Assembly: GCA_030040475.1 (NCBI GenBank)
Contig: JASHTQ010000736.1
Coordinates: 1 to 5,057 of the forward strand
Length of the DNA: 5,057 bases
Direction: 5' to 3'
Source: Streptosporangiaceae bacterium
GTDB lineage: Bacteria; Actinomycetota; Actinomycetes; Streptosporangiales; Streptosporangiaceae
This document shows, in pieces, positions 4,727 through 5,057 of this stretch (the stretch's first letter is position 1; every line of letters begins with the position of its first letter). Made by a program: the position numbers and the translations under genes. Below the pieces are notes generated by a model. That model ran no database searches. It worked only from the letters and a program-made list of their open reading frames with translations, and was not told the origin of the DNA.

Positions 4727-5057
4727 ATGCCTCGCCCCAGCAGCCGTGATCCGCAGACCGACCCGCGCGCGTTCCTGGGCGATGAGCTGGCCCGCGCGCG
4801 GCTGGCAGCCGGGTTCAGTTCCCAGCAGGCGCTGGCGGATCATCTGGGGTTTGACCGGTCGGTGGTCGGCAAGGCGGAAAGCGGTGACCGGCCGCCGACT
4901 CCCGAGGTGCTCCGGTCGTGGGTGAAGGCGTGCAGCCTGGATGAGGAGCATTACGGGCGGCTGGCAGTGCTGGCCCGGCGCGCCGACGGGCCGGTCCCGG
5001 TCTGGTTTGAGACATGGCTGGCCGCCGAGGAATCGGCGTCCATGCTGAAGTACTGGT
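4727..5057 (+). CDS. XRE regulator with DUF5753-type C-terminal region (5' part)
   Basis: The first 110 codons of a gene that continues past the window. ATG 4727 has a clear ribosome binding site GGAGG (4714-4718) eight bases upstream. Residues about 16-72 form an XRE helix-turn-helix: FLGDELARARLAAG, FSSQQALADHLGFDRSVVGKAESG with the usual SVVGKAESG recognition element, and PTPEVLRSWVKACSL. From about residue 93, VWFETWLAAEESASMLKYW matches the opening of the DUF5753 region that follows the HTH in this large actinomycete family (complete members are near 270-290 aa). Such proteins, including WhiJ-like developmental regulators, usually work with small partner proteins encoded nearby. Here a small ATPase is divergently encoded 122 bp away. 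A DUF397 partner, common in such loci, may lie downstream out of view. Confidence 0.88.
   Translation, partial: MPRPSSRDPQTDPRAFLGDELARARLAAGFSSQQALADHLGFDRSVVGKAESGDRPPTPEVLRSWVKACSLDEEHYGRLAVLARRADGPVPVWFETWLAAEESASMLKYW

Noticed and set aside
4320..4925. Plus-strand frame of 201 codons crossing the divergent region
   Set aside because: It is antisense to the ATPase gene and out of frame with the XRE gene, both well supported by motifs.

Overview
This window is very GC-rich throughout, with strongly G/C-biased third codon positions. It carries gene families typical of filamentous actinomycetes: a 36-residue leucine/alanine repeat protein, an XRE regulator running into a DUF5753-type region, and an RsbW-like ATPase. 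The host is most likely a high-GC actinobacterium of the Streptomyces / Streptosporangiales / Frankia kind; the genus cannot be fixed from sequence alone.

Layout. (1) Bases 2-157 are the 3' part of a repeat-protein gene, cut off exactly where an insertion sequence begins. (2) Bases 158-3270 form a complete, apparently intact IS21-family element of 3,113 bp. All its genes lie on the minus strand, in transcription order: istA (DDE transposase), a 104-aa protein I do not recognise, istB (AAA+ ATPase helper), and a 116-aa Cys-rich zinc-finger-like protein. The last three are packed with a 4-nt gap and a 4-nt overlap, so they are probably translationally coupled. Each end carries two tandem copies of one terminal motif and the termini are TG...CA. 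A 19-bp hairpin directly upstream of istA contains its ribosome binding site. (3) Bases 3271-3567 hold no gene I can support. (4) Bases 3602-4604 are a compact three-gene minus-strand operon: RsbW-like ATPase, mini-GntR winged-helix protein, XRE-like HTH protein, with overlaps of 4-7 nt. (5) A 122-bp divergent intergenic region contains an inverted repeat, and on the other side is the 5' part of a plus-strand XRE/DUF5753 regulator that runs off the window.

How the parts fit. The IS is a self-contained mobile unit that truncated the left gene; its terminal TGA even supplies the new stop codon. The right-hand genes look like an abaA/whiJ-type regulatory locus (XRE-DUF5753 regulator plus small ATPase), here extended by two extra DNA-binding proteins in one operon. 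The most distinctive points are the two accessory genes in the IS21 element, the istA-masking hairpin, the doubled terminal repeats without target duplication, and the three-gene regulatory operon. I see no CRISPR, tRNA, rRNA or obvious defence system.
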